DNA from: Takakia lepidozioides
Taxonomy: Eukaryota > Streptophyta > Takakiopsida > Takakiales > Takakiaceae
DNA length: 60,000 nt
Direction: 5' to 3'
Assembly: GCA_030704615.1 (NCBI GenBank)
Contig: CM060731.1
Span: forward strand, 41,108,001-41,168,000
Shown: positions 33,570 to 46,500 of the stretch, piece after piece
Layout: every line of letters starts with the position of its first letter
Position numbering within the stretch: the stretch's first letter is position 1
The notes under the pieces: generated by a model
What the model saw: only the letters and a program-made list of their open reading frames with translations
What the model was told of the DNA's origin: nothing
The model's database searches: none
Position numbers and translations under genes: made by a program

Positions 33570-34352
33570 GCCAGACTGCTTCGTGGAACGCGGTGAGAGG
33601 GACTTGGGACTTAGCCGTTTTTTGCTAAGTCACCCTCACCGTGAACGGAAGCTCTGATGCGCCATTGCTTCTCCTTCCCTCTTCACTTTCATTGAGCTAC
33701 GTCTCAATGTCTATCTCGCCTCTCTCGGAACGAAAAATGGTTCTTGTGTTTTTCAACACACGTCTCTGAATTATCTGATGAAAGATGTCCCTCACAGGAT
33801 TCCCTCTCTCACATACAAATGTGCTCATCATGCTCTGAACCCTTCTCTCTTCTTGCTTCTTTCTTCATCCAGGAGATAAGGCTCTTCACTATCTTTGTCT
33901 CTTGCTCTTCACGAGCAGCTCTCGAATTCTGTGAGCTTCGTGCGTATTGCCAGTCGAATGGCCCTCCTCGCTTTCCGTTGCTGCTCGCTGTGACGGGTTT
34001 TCTCAGCGACAGTTTTTGTCACGCGCTGAACTAAAATCTAGAGGTCTTACAACTGACACCAAGCAAGTGCCTGGAGATAAGTCCTCTTTTTCCCTCCTTC
34101 TCCCCCTCTCCTTCCCGCTTCTGTTCGAACTGCTTCCCTCTCTTTCTCTCCTTTGATACATCCCTCTCTCATCATATATGAGGATCTCTCTATGACGCTG
34201 CTCCTTCCAGTGCTCCCTCTGTGACCTCCCCTCTATCTTGTCACTGCAAATTTGTCCTCTGGTGGAGAACATTTTCTGGAATTCTTGAGTCTGCTTAAAG
34301 ACATCATATTTCCTGGAGTGTTTAATTTCGTGTCTCTGTCCCGCCCTCTCTG
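33570..34352 (+). other. Presumed 5' untranslated part of the LINE at 34353
   Basis: C/T-rich sequence without motifs, directly upstream of LINE ORF1. The left limit of the element is not known; no target duplication matching the sequence after its poly(A) tail was found. Confidence 0.4.
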
Positions 34353-35278
34353 ATGGCGTTTGTCAATGCCTCCTCTAGTGGCCCTCCCAGGAACAATGTG
34401 CAAAGGGCGGTAAGGCCCGCCAGAGATCATAGGAGAAACGGTCCTAACAACATAAATGGGGGTTTGGGGTTGTTGGGTTCGGCTCCCCTCTCACCGCCAG
34501 GAAGGCTAGCTGAACTCTGGAGTGAGTCAGTAGCCAATTGCTCAGAGGAACAACCTATCCTCAATCTCAATTTGAATGTTATAAAAGAGCACTCCAAAAA
34601 GCTATCTGAGCAGAGGATTCTTTTACACTTTCCTGGTAGGGTAAGAGATAGGCATTGGGCCAAAATGTGGACAATTGAACATTTAGGAGCTGATGGTGGG
34701 CTCACCCCCCACTTCTGTCACCTTGGGGAGGGGATTCTTTTCTATTATGTTCAGTTCTGCGGAACATGCAGCCAAGGCTCTGAAATTTAATGTGAGGCGA
34801 TCTAGGTACAGGGTACACATCTTTCCCTGGTCGATGGATTGGGGCCACAAATTGGTAGTAATTTGCAAACCCAGGATAATTGTGCTTCCCTACCTCCCCA
34901 ACAATTCCCTTCGCTCTCTCCCTGAAATAGGGGCGTACTTTGGGGCCTTCATATGGACCATGAATGTGAATGACTTCGAGGATGCCGACATCTTGAGCAT
35001 TGACCCTGATGGTCACCAAAACTCCACTTGGGATTCTGGAGTCCCCAAGATTGTAGTGTGGATGGCGGAGTTTGCAAAAATTCTAGAGTCCCTGAAGTTG
35101 CCGACATTGGATATCTCATTCATTACGGTATCTGTGTTTGAGGAATGCTTGAATATTCTATGCCACTTATGTCATAGGAGGGACACATAAAGGCTGACTG
35201 CCCTCAAAATAAAAAGACAAAGCTTGCTAACTCCCAGCCTTTGAATGTCACTACTGCCCAGATTCAAGAAGATGCTGT
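34353..35278 (+). pseudogene. LINE ORF1, RNA-binding part, with CCHC knuckle
   Basis: It starts MAFVNASSSGPPRNN. A DUF4283-like domain follows (ILLHFPGRVRDRHWAKMWTI, continuing after a shift near 34720 with SIMFSSAEHAAKALKFNV and IVLPYLPNNSLRSLPEI). It ends in a CCHC knuckle CHLC..RRGHIKADC (about 35160-35200) that needs a one-base shift. It is interrupted at 35278 by a CACTA element and resumes at 36408 in the same frame. In active LINEs the product binds element RNA. Confidence 0.75.
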
Positions 35279-35844
35279 CACTACAGCAAATGGGGGGGGT
35301 TGCGATGCCAGCCGCGCCCCCACGCCCCGCGCGGTGCTTTTTTGCGACGCCCCGGCGTCACAATCCCCCGCTGCGACACCATTGCGACGCCCAGTCATCG
35401 CAAGGTGGCAGGAAGGGGGGAAGAGGGCCCTCGCTGCGATTTTTTTTCTTGCGACGCCCCGACGTCACAAATCCAATTTTTTTTTTGGACGTTGCAACGC
35501 CTCGGCGTCGCAAAAGCGTCATTGAGGGCGCCTCTGCGACGCCAGGGCATCGCAACAACATCACCACAATGAGAGTTTATTTTTTTTATTTTTTTTGGCT
35601 TTGCGGCCCTCAAATTCACAAAAGCGTCGCTGGGGGCGTCCCGCTCTGGGATAGCCAATGTTGCGACTCCAGGGGTCGCAATGGTGTTGTACTCAGCTTA
35701 GGTCATCACAAGGATGTCGTTTGGGGCACCTGGCAGTGGGGGGGTGCAACAACGACGACGACGTTGGGGCTGGGGCTGGGCACTAAGGTTGTGGAGATTG
35801 CAACTCCCAGGCGTCACAAGAGGGACCCCCTTAGAATGAACTTG

Positions 35845-35879
<35 letters not shown>

Positions 35880-36404
35880 TAGATTATTTTTGTGATACAT
35901 AGATGTAGCGTAGACATGTTGGTTAATCTGTAGTGTCTTAGAAATGTTATAATGTGGAGGTCTTAGGTTCAAGTATGCATTGCATGATATATGTAGAACA
36001 ATGAACATATCTCCATTAGACAGAACCGGAGTCAATGGTTAACAAGTTTTTGAAATTCAAATTTCAAATTCAAATTTTTTCGCCTAAATTCAAATGTACC
36101 CCCCTTAAATTGCGACGTCCGGGCGTCGCACTTTGCGACCCCCGGACGGTGCTAATTCTGCAATGCAGAACAGGTTTTTAAAAATAAATAAATAATAAAT
36201 AAATAAATTTTAACGCCCGGACGTCGCAAATCGCGATTTCGCCTTTTTGCGACCCCCATTGGTCGCAAATTTGCGATGTTTTTTTTACGACGCCCGGGTG
36301 TCGCAAATTTGGTTCTTCCCCCGTGCCCGAAAATGGTTGTTTTACGACGCCGCGGCGTGGCCCCGACGTCGAACCCCACCCCCCCCCCCCCCCCCCCCCT
36401 TTTT
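35279..36404. mobile_element. CACTA-like transposon in LINE ORF1 (TGT duplication)
   Basis: The left end CACTACAGCAAATGGGGGGG follows TGT. The right side ends in a long C run, TTTTT and again TGT (36405-36407); the expected terminal GTAGTG is lost there. Arrays of TTGCGACGCC / GGCGTCGCAA fill both halves. The middle (35860-36110) matches 31395-31640 of the other element, including TTTTTGTGATACATAGATGTA and AACCGGAGTCAATGGT. The captured exon of that copy is absent. Removing the insert restores the LINE frame (DAVRGQQ). Confidence 0.75.
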
Positions 36405-36407
36405 TGT

Positions 36408-37318
36408 CAGGGGGCAGCAACATGAGCCCTCAACATCCCGGCGCGGAAGCCTCCCCAAGCGAAGGTCCTCCCTAGAAAAAAACAAGGGTGCAGTCCACCC
36501 CCTCTTCTTCCCGAATTCTTAGTCCCAGATAAGTGTTCATTTCGCCATTTCTTACTGTGGCTAGAACAAGAGAGGAGGCAGTTCTATTCCAACTGGCAGA
36601 AGGAGCTCCTAATAACTTGGGTGCGTTCTATAGTAGGCTGAAATCCTTCTCCGGGCTGGGATTACATGACGATTCTACACCGGATGGACCCCTGTGGGTA
36701 TCAATTCGAATAACACCATTGGTCTTTAGAAGCCCTGAAATATTGTTTTCTAGTGAAAACACATTTGTGGGATCGGGGCTGCTCCCGGAAGACCTCCGTG
36801 CTCTTGCACTTGGAAAGGAGATGGAGGTAATCCTCTCCAAGGTCCCTCCTCCCTTATTTTTCCTTGCTGCCATCTAGACCTCTATTTATTTCGGCTCTTT
36901 CTACACCAGTGCAAGTCTGGTAAATTCTCAATTCAGGTCATTCCAGCTATTAGGGCAAGTGAGATGTACATGCAAGAAGATGTCTTTTCTCCCCTAAGAT
37001 GGTTGGCAGGAAAGCAAATCTCATCAGATTTGGAAGAAGCAGAAAACATGGAATTCTTGGCAGCGGTTTTCAATGTTGGGATGATGTTGGTGGAAATGAT
37101 CCTCCACAACCAAAGGAGAGGCGAAGGAGAAGGCCCATCAAAAGCCCTTATTTTCTCTCTCAGAGATATGGAGGCGATAGCGACCCCCTTGGTGAGCTAT
37201 GGCACTTCTCTTTCTGTGCATAGGCCTTTCATCATATCTGATGTTTCTCTTGTTGAAATGGAAGGATTCTGCTCTCAATTTGTACCCCGCCGCGGGATCA
37301 TTTCTATCTCTGGGTAGA
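36408..37318 (+). pseudogene. LINE ORF1, C-terminal part
   Basis: It continues ORF1 after the CACTA insertion (GQQHEPSTSRRGSLPKRRSS). Two further decayed frames follow (36533-36877 and 36964-37317), with no named domain. The basic stretch and position fit a plant LINE ORF1 tail. The stop at 37316 precedes ORF2. Confidence 0.5.
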
Positions 37319-37598
37319 TCATAGCTGTCATTCATTCTCTCTCTGCTTCCTGCTGCTTGCAATCCCCCCTTGTCTGGGATACCTTTCTGCATAACTCCCA
37401 GGTTTACGCAGGTGATGCCTGCTGCCTGCGAGACTACATCCTTCTTTTGAGACAGCTGAAAGCTGGGAGTGGTACAAAACTGAAGCCCACCTGCTTCTTC
37501 TCCATATGGCTCTCATTCTCTTTGCGATTCTAGTGCTGCTCCAAATACCAGCCATCAAATCATGATTGTGTAATCATGTGCTGTGATCTGTTTCCTCC

Positions 37599-40500
37599 AT
37601 GACATGGACGTTGCATTCTTGGAATGTGAGAGGTATTGGCTCCGATGCCTCTACACCAAAGCGAAGAAGAATCAAACACTGGGTCTCCTCCCTCTCTACC
37701 TCTGTAGCTATCATCTTCCTCCAAGAAACAAAATTGGATCCAATTGGAACTTTGTTGGGAATTCTTTCTGGCACTCCAACCAATGCTGGTGGAATCCAAC
37801 AGTCTCCTCCTCGAGAGGGGGTACAACAATTTTGGTCTCTCCAGCGCTTCTCCCTTCCATCCATGTCACATGAGGTGCGAAAATTGGGTGCAAGGGCGTG
37901 CTCAGTGTCTTTTCACCAAACTTGATTGCAACTTTGGTTCCACAGCTTTCCTGAACATTTACGCCCCAAATTCCTCTACTGAGAGGGCAGAATTGTGGGA
38001 CACCATCAGAGGAAAGGTTCTTGATCTCCCTCAGGTTACTAATTGGATTGTTGCTGGAGATTTCAACATGGTAGATAACTACAACGACCGCATGGCTCAT
38101 TCTTTGCAACTCCTCTCCGACTCAGAGCAGATTGCGTGGGATATGCTTTGCTTCTCAGTAGGGTTGGTGGATGTTTTTGCTGCTACAGTTGATAGTCTGA
38201 AGTATACTTGGTCAAACATGAGGCTCCCCCCCAACCTCAGCATAGCCATGTTTGATCGAGTGTACTACTCCCATTCACCTTTATCCTGGTCGCAATGCCT
38301 CCCTCAAGGCCCGATTCTTCCAGACTTTGATCATGCGGAGGTGGCCACCTCCTTCACTCCTCCTGGATCTTAATCCGGAGGGCGGGGATACTTCAAGCTC
38401 AACCCAACAATCTTAAAGAAGGAGGAAAATCTACAAGCATTGAAACAAGTCTGGCTTCAGGTTGGTAATGTCTTCTCATCACCAACAACTTCCTTCCTTC
38501 ACAAGCTCATGATCACTAGAGCTAAGACGCAGACTCTTTCACGAGCCCTCGCATTGGAAAGGACTAGAAGACAAAAGGCGTTGGAAAAATGCTTGAAACA
38601 TTGTCAAAGGAGGTTGGAGAATGGCAGATCTGATGAGGTCACAATGGACTCTTACCTTACTGTAAAGAGACACCTAAAGGCCCTTTCTGCTGAAGTGGAG
38701 AACTTCATGAGAGTGAGGGCAGGGGTAAACTGGTCGATGAATGGGCAAAAAAATGAACGCTTACTTTTTCCTCAAAACAAAACAGAGGAGAGAAGCAACG
38801 CAAATCAATTTTATCTCCAGCTCTAACGGGGAGGTGATAGCAAAACCAAAAAAAATGGCGAAGGAAGCGGCCTCCTACTTCTCAAATCTCTTTTCCAAAA
38901 CCCAAGAAACTGGCATTGACAGCTCTAGAGCCAAAGTGCTTGGTTCCTTCCCTTCTCTTCTCTCTGAGGCAGATCAGACAGAACTGGCTAAGCCATTCAC
39001 AAATATGGAGTTATTACAAGCAACAGAATCCGTGAGCTCTATGAAGACCCCCGGACTTGATGGATTACCTGTGGAGTTTTTCAAAGCTATGTGGGATTGC
39101 ATCGGAGATGACTTTTTAAGCATGGCCAACAACATCCTCCTCAAAGGGATAATGCCCTTGCAAATTGCGCAAGGTGTCATAACGCTGGTGTATAAGAAAA
39201 GAAACAAGGACAACCTTTCTAACTACAAACCCATTACTCTGTTGAACTCCACATACAAGATCTTGGCGAAGGCACTGGCATTGAGACTTCAACCCCTGCT
39301 ACCGAGGCTCATCAGGCCAGAGCAATCAGGCTTCCTACAAAACATGATGATACTTGATAATATACTGCTGGCGAATGAGGCTCTCTACACTGCGCAGTCT
39401 GCTCACTAGCCGTTGGCTTTGCTCATGTTGGACTTCCAAAAGGCCTTCGACAATATAAACTGGGAGTATTTGCTGGGTGCTCTTGAAGCTTTGGGTATAG
39501 TTGACAACTTCCGTTCTTGGATTGGTATTCTCCTAAATTCTGCCTCCAGTAAAATCATGGTAAACGGGGCCTTGTCCAAATCTTTCCCTCTTTTCAAATC
39601 TGTACGCCAAAGATGTCCTTTAGCCCCCTTCTTGTTCCTTATTGTTGCCGACGGTCTAGGTCATCTTATGGACAGGAGAAATGACTCTATAGGTCTTCGT
39701 ATCCCTCACTCTCCTGCCTTGGACCCTTCCTCCTCAATTAGATCCTCTCTCTACGCTGATGACACTTCCCTTTATATTGACAACAGTTCCCTAGACAACG
39801 TTAATGCTACCATGCAATCTCTTACCTGTTTCTGTGAGGATTCTGGATTAAAGATAAACTGGGAGAAATCAGTGGGGTTGCTGAGTATCACCCCACAAGG
39901 CTCTGCTGCAGCTCATTGTGGCCCTTGGGGAGGAAATCTGGGCCTGAAATGGCTGGAGGATGGGCAGATGCATGAGTGCCTTGGACATTACATTGGACAT
40001 GGGATATCTGATGACCGCTGCTTTGTTGTTGTCCTTACAAAGATAAAGCGAAAGCTCGCGTATTGGAGCTCGCTGCATTTAACTATATGGGGGAGAGTGA
40101 TAATAGCCAACCAGGTGGTCCTTGCCTCATCTTGGTTCTCGGATGCTGTCTGGTCCCCCGAGGCGTCTATTATCAAAAGCATCAAAGCCATGGTTCGTAA
40201 TTTTATCTGGGGGGCCACTTTTGTTGCTGCAAACAGAAGAGCCCTGGTCAGTTGGGCGCAATTTTGTCAAAAGAAAAAAAACGGTGGCCTGGGGGTGATT
40301 GATCCCCAATCTCAGATCATTGCCCTTCTGGCAAAATGGGTTCATCGAATCTTTACGAATTTTCAGAGCCCGTGGAGCAGGCTGATAAGACACCACGTCA
40401 TTGCGGCTATCCCTAAAACAAGTTCTCTATTGCCTTCCTCCCTCAAATGGATGGTACAAGGGGGGAAATTAAACGTGAAGCCGGGAATTGGATCTACAGC

Positions 40501-41975
40501 ATGGCAGACAATTTGGACTGGTTGGTGCAAGATGAGAAATTACTTATTCCAATCCATGCCATCAACCTTTGAGGAGGCGATTCGGTAGCTACTCTTTGGT
40601 AATTATAATAGGGATTCCGAAGACCTTGTCACTTGGTCTCAGAGGTGGTCGCACTGGGAACACGCTGGCCTATCCCATCTGATGCATTTCTGGGATGTGA
40701 ATGCGAATACACTTATCCTCCCCGAGATGGCAGCAAATGGATTTTTTGCCAGAAGAGTGGCTTCTGGCTGGCAGACAATTATGGGCAGTCTCCCGCAAAT
40801 GTGGCTTGACCTTCTTGCAGATAATCAAGGCTTTTCGCTTCCAAGATGGAGGGGATTTCAATCCAACACTGGCCCCAAAGCTATGTATGTGACTGCCTTG
40901 GTGGAAGAGCAGTTTCATGGCATTTCCTTTCATAAAAGCAATGGTTTTTTAACCTGTCCAAAGGAAGATCACCTTCCTGCCGATGCCAGTTGGTTTGATA
41001 TAAGGGTGAATTCCTCATCCTCGGGTAAATCAAACCCTCATCCCCTTGTTCTGCTGCTGCAGCACTATGATAACTCCTTTTTTTGGTTCATCTTAGCTCC
41101 AGTAAGATTACTGCAGTTCGACCCTGCCGAATGGAAGTGGATGTCAAAGAAACATGACGACTTCTTTGCCTATACCGTGAAAATTGGGTTACTCTTTGCT
41201 GGTGCCTAACCAATTCTTTCAGAGGAAATGGTCCAGAAAGTGGTCTCACCATCCTGGGCGTTCGATTCCATGGAACCTGGTCTGGAATGATATTTGGAAG
41301 AAGCATAGAGCTTCAAAAATCTCTTCCTTTCTTTGGAGAGTAGCCAACAGAATCCTACTTGTTGGATGCATCACAAACGATCCTCCCTCCCCTTGTCTGA
41401 TCTGCAGTACGAACACTCCAGAGGATCTGGAGCACTGCCTTCTCTATTGCTCTTTTGCTCAGACTGTCTGGGCCTGTGCAACTGCTCTCTATACCTTTTG
41501 GAACAGGGACCTCACCTACACTCCCTTTGCTCTTCTTCTCAATGTTAAGGATGGCAGTTGTTTCTGTCCTTGTCCTTTCTGGGAATCACTTAGAGGCATT
41601 ATCTAGAAAATGAGATGCACTACTGTTTTTCAGAATGAAATGCCTTGCCTGAAAAGGGTCTTGCTTTTAGCTCACTCAGACTTAAAGGCTGAAGCTCGCA
41701 AAGCTTGGTGTCTGCTTGTGGCAGCCATTCAAAAGTGTGGAGACAGGAGGAGGGATCAACTTATTGCAGACTTCGATAGCTCCTGGGGCAGAGGGGGCTT
41801 CTTCTGCAGGAGGATTGACGAATCTCGGATCCAATGGTATGATGACCTCCCTGCTTGCTGGCAGTAACATCATCATCAAGGCATCCCCCCTGGCTGATGA
41901 GGAAGCGGAAGTCAACTGGAGGCACAAGAGAAGTAGTAGAAAGGGCAAATTTAGGGCTCAGCTCTCTTTTTAGGC
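37599..41975 (+). pseudogene. LINE ORF2: endonuclease, reverse transcriptase, zf-RVT (frame-shifted)
   Basis: Order of parts: EEP endonuclease (HSWNVRGIGSDASTPKRRR; then IVAGDFNMVDNYNDR), linker (VNWSMNGQK..AYFFLKTKQRR), RT (MKTPGLDGLPVEFFKAM; LLNSTYKILAKALALRL; LMLDFQKAFDNINW; catalytic YADD at 39752-39763), thumb (RRALVSWAQFCQKKK) and zf-RVT (WNDIWKKHRASKISSFLWRV; CLICSTNTPEDLEHCLLYC). It nicks target DNA and copies its own RNA. Frameshifts at about 37850, 38750, 39410 and 41200, a stop after EEAIR at 40587, and RQGCP changed to RQRCP show it is inactive. The 3' end is an AATAAA-containing tail with poly(A) at 42399-42420. Confidence 0.9.
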
Positions 41976-42398
41976 CCCCAAGAGAAAGCGAGGAAGTTTA
42001 TAGATCCCTCTTGTTAGGCTTTCGATTTGGCCCTTTGCCTGACTTAGTCTCAGGCTTATTCTTCCCCTATGCAGCCATGCCGAATGGTTCTCTTCAGATG
42101 CTTGCTTTCTTTACACCCTCCTGATTTCTCATTATTCAGGTTGGTGAAGATGATTAGGCATCACTTCTGATTCATTTTCTCTTCTTTGTAGCCTTTTCAG
42201 TTTCTAGCTATTGCAGACTGGTGCGGTTCTTGCAACATCAGTGCAGATTCTTTTCTCTTTTCATGCTCTTCTCCCATCTTCCTTAGCCTGTTGGCTTGAA
42301 GTGGTTACCTCACTTTTCTGCCTTATGGTGATTGTAAGGTTATTTTTTCCTTACCCCTCATTAATAAAATTCTTAGGGCTACAATCCCCCTGTTGCCC

Positions 42399-42420
42399 AA
42401 AAAAAAAAAAAAAAAAAAAA
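42399..42420 (+). other. Poly(A) tail of the plus-strand LINE
   Basis: A run of 22 A follows CCCCTGTTGCCC, marking the 3' end of the element at 34353-42420. Confidence 0.85.
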
Positions 42421-43501
42421 CAACTTGTAGTACTATAATGTTATACATAACAGCATTTCGCCAGCCCCCGAAAGATGATAATCATTCGGATACAGCGTAT
42501 ATTGAGTTTATGGAGAGTTTCGTTGTAAGTTAGACATATTTTATAAAAAAAACTGTAAATCGACAAAACAGTTTGGTAGAGAAACTCATTTCCATTTCAT
42601 ATTTTTCAGATGGATATCATATGCAAAGAAATTGTAAAACTTTGCAAAGTTTCAAAGTTTCAAAGTTTCAAACCCACATCCAACCTGTTTGTGGACCTGG
42701 AATTGGACTGTTCCCTCTGGGTCCATTGGGACATGACCTAAGCCAGCTTCAAGTGAGATGCTGCTTTGTCACTATCGCAAGTAGAATGACCTCCTTATGC
42801 AAGATACATCATTGAACTTTGCCAAGGGCTTCCACCAACATTTGAGTAACACCGACATGGTTGTGTTCACTTTGTCCACAGGAGAGTGACTTGGTGAGAA
42901 GTCCCACCTCGGACCTCTTTAAGGAAGACACTCTGAAATTTGGAACTTCAGTGTGGCAGACAGATGACTCAGGTCAAGGACAGATCACAACAATTCAGTA
43001 TAGATGAATGCTGACTGTTCATGGATAGTCAGAGCTCCCATGTATTTCAAAGGGAAATTTGAAGAGTTTGTATCAAGTTAAAATGTCTTATCAGCAGTCG
43101 CTCAATTTGCATTGTCCATGCAAACAGTGTGGACAATCATGGGGTGGGTCTATATAACACCATATGGGGGATCTAACTCTGCCACTTTATTACAACAATC
43201 TACAGATGAAAAATGATTGGAGACCAACTATTTATAAATGACAATACTGAATTTTACACGTATCGAGATCGAATATGCTGGAGAACAGCAGCTCACCTAA
43301 AGCAACAGCCATCTGCCTTGCAAAGAATCTCTTGTAGTTGGTAAGTTGTTGCAGGTTCCAGACCAACCATCCCGCTGACAAACCAGTGTGGGTCTGGTCA
43401 ATTTCAACCAGAAAAGGTATCCTGCATTTTCACACTTCTAGGCAAAGTAAAACTATTTTTGGAGAAATCCATTCATGAAAGCTTTGGAAGCTGATGCCAC
43501 T
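42421..43501. other. Downstream region of the PUB42-like gene
   Basis: No gene is seen. A short (AAAGTTTC)n run lies at 42641-42670. The first 350 bases or so left of the stop codon at 43502 should be the 3' UTR; AATAAA on the minus strand (43186-43191) is a possible poly(A) signal. Confidence 0.45.
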
Positions 43502-46500
43502 TTACCCTATCCTTTGAAATACGCCGGAGAAATTGGGAATCTTGTTCAAGTGCTTCAGACCCCTCTCAGCCAGCTGCTTAGCAGAATAGTTTCCGTACCG
43601 GAAGGTATCAACAAGAGCAGTGAAAACATTTGGGTCATTAGAAATAACACGAGCTAGGTCACCATTGCGAAGGATCCGTTCTACCATCCACACTGACCGT
43701 TGCCTCAGCACTTCAGTGCGGTGTTCTTGCATAATCACTAGTATAGGCTGTATTGCATCTGCTCCATACAGCATCTGCACGCCACGCTCTACATCGACCG
43801 TATCCATGATGAGGGTGGATAGAGCACCCAGTGCAGCTTCAACCAGGCTCACATTCCTGTGATCCAAGCAGGCAACCAGGGGCACCACGGCCTGGGCCGA
43901 TAGAAGGCAAAACGTGTCTTTTGCTGAGCAATGTCCTCCATGCACAGGGCACAGCCCTGTTGGGGGGCTTGCATGCTGCACACATGGAAAGCAGGCCAGA
44001 ATTCCCCTTGACTGTGGCACGTTTGGAGATTCAGAGAGCTGCATTGATTGGGCTGAGAGATTTTCCAATGCCAGTGCAGAATTTCGCTGTACATCGTCCA
44101 AGCCCGCTGTCTGTAGAAGTGACGTGAACAAAACCGTCAAATTGTGCTCCTTCGCCAGTGCTACATAGACAGGGTCGTCTAACACATAGGTGAAGCGGGA
44201 CAGGATGCCCACTAGCCCCTTTTGGAAGGGAGCCATGTGGCGACCAGCGCCAATGCGCACAACCCCACTCCGAACTTCATTAATACGAGTGAGGAGGACA
44301 GGTAAGCACCCCTCTTCCAGCAAAGCACGTGTAAGGTGGACGTCCTGCACAGGCAGGTTCGCCAGCAGGCCAGCTGCAGCCGCCTGTTCCTCCGGCACAC
44401 CATTTGTCGCTAGCAGCTTGATCAGTGTGCCAAGCTGGCGTGTTGTAACTCGCAGTCCATCAGCGAGCTCCTGCCCCATGTGCACCGAGAGAAGGTGCAA
44501 CAGCTTCACTGATGCCACCCGGAGGTCAAACTGAGGAGCTTCTAGAAACTGGATGAGGCTGACAGTCGCCCCAGCACTCTTCACATGTGAGACAACTTTG
44601 CTTACGGCTTGTGGAGATGAGGCCAGCCCTACCAACACCTGCAGCATCAACATGCAGAGTTCATTCAAAACACTTGTGTTTTCAAAGGCGTGATTTTATC
44701 GGTGACCACAAAACACAATCCACTAACAGATGGAAGCACTACATAATCTTGTATCGCTGCCTACCCTGCATGCACTTGCCAGGCAGCTATAGTCCATCCT
44801 AGGGAACCATTTTAAGGCGGAAACATTTTGGACATTCCTTGACAAGTTTGCCAGTTCAGTGTTCACTTTTATACAGATAGCAATATGAGGCCCTTCAAAA
44901 TTGATGCACCTTGATATTCAACAAAGTTTTCGCAAGCTACAAACACCTAACACCCTTTCAACATGCATTCTTATTCAAGTTAATCATGGGCTCACATTCA
45001 AAAGGCCGCTAGTTAGGTATTGACACTTGAGAACAAGCCCAGGCCTTTACTCGAGCAGCATCTTGGTCTGGCAGTCAATGCCAGTGACTGCCACGGACAG
45101 GGTTACCACCCACCAGAATCCATACAGGGGCTACCAGCCACAATGCCTGCCCGCCGCCCCTTTTGACTGTGTCGGCTTCCCCTCAATCTCCCAGCCTCCC
45201 TATGCATTAGAGACCTTCTTTCACCACCTTAAGAACCTGTACTAGTTTCAGCAGGCCTAGATCCCATTTGACTCTAATGATCAAGAGGCTAGTGTGCACT
45301 CAGGTGGTGCTTGATCAATGCAGCAGGTACACTTTCATCCTTCTGTTCTACATGGCTGGTACTTCTCGTTTATGCGAAGTAGGACTCACTGTCTTGTCAA
45401 CCGACTCCATGTGATTAAGTAGTCATTACACATATCCACCGCATAACATGATTTTCAACAAAGCCTCACCCAGAGGGAATTGTGTGCTCCTCCAGCACAT
45501 TTTTAGCCCTGATACATGAGTTTGTACCTTCTGATTTTAAAGGTGATGAAGATCCCAAATGTACACAGACAAGGGCCCATTGTCCACTAAAAGGTAAAGA
45601 AAATCACATACTGACCTGCAAAAGCTTCGCCTCAATTGTCGGGCCTGTGTTGCTGATCAAGTGCAAAAAGTTGTGCACAATGAGCTCTGAAGTTAGGGTA
45701 TTGCCATCAGCATCAATGGGAGTGGACTCCCAATTCCCGCTCGAGTTGACCACGTTGGCCAGCACACTTGCAGAGACCTCTTTTAGCTTCACTGGTATCT
45801 GGTTGGCACCGACCACAAATAGATCACGCATCAATGGGGGAAGAACACCAGCCTCAATTAACAAATTGCCATTGGTATCAAGTGTTGACAGACTGCGAAG
45901 CACTTTCAGTGCTGCTGCCCGTGCCGGTGGGCTGCTGCTCCCCAGCATCTCCACTAACACAGTTGCTGCTGTCTCCGCAGCTCGCTTTTTGCCTTCACTT
46001 GACAGTGGAGCCACAGCCAGATTCTCTGCCATTTCAATGCGTACCTCCTCTGGACCTGAACAAAGAGAGACTATTCCCATTACAATGAACACAGAAGCAC
46101 ACCGTCCATCTGGAAGAGCCAAAATGGTACAAATCTCCAGACAATGGTCCTACAATCAAAAAAGTCTCAAGCTAACACATTATGGGATCAGGGGCATCCG
46201 TAAGGCTAAGCAGATGACACACAGGGGCAAAAGGAAAAGGCACACATGTAGCCTGCTCTTTCTCTCATGGGGTGGTTGCCGGTTAACTTTCTACAAAGGT
46301 GAATGCCTCATGCAGACTAGGAACAAGTAGTACCAGAAAGGCGAATTGGTTGAGATATACGTTGTCGACTTCTATTTAGCATGGTGCAATGTGATGAAGT
46401 TTCCACCTCAACCTGGCTTAATCAGCTACTAGCATGATTGTGCTCCGAATTTCTTTAGAGTAATATTCCAGTCACATATAAAAGTGTCACTCCGAGATTC

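Noticed and set aside
35850-35876. TA repeat as a promoter TATA region
   Set aside because: It is a microsatellite within a transposon, with no gene start nearby.
45482-46330. 282-codon plus-strand open frame
   Set aside because: It is the complement of exon 3 and flanking introns of the PUB42-like gene and has no motif of its own.
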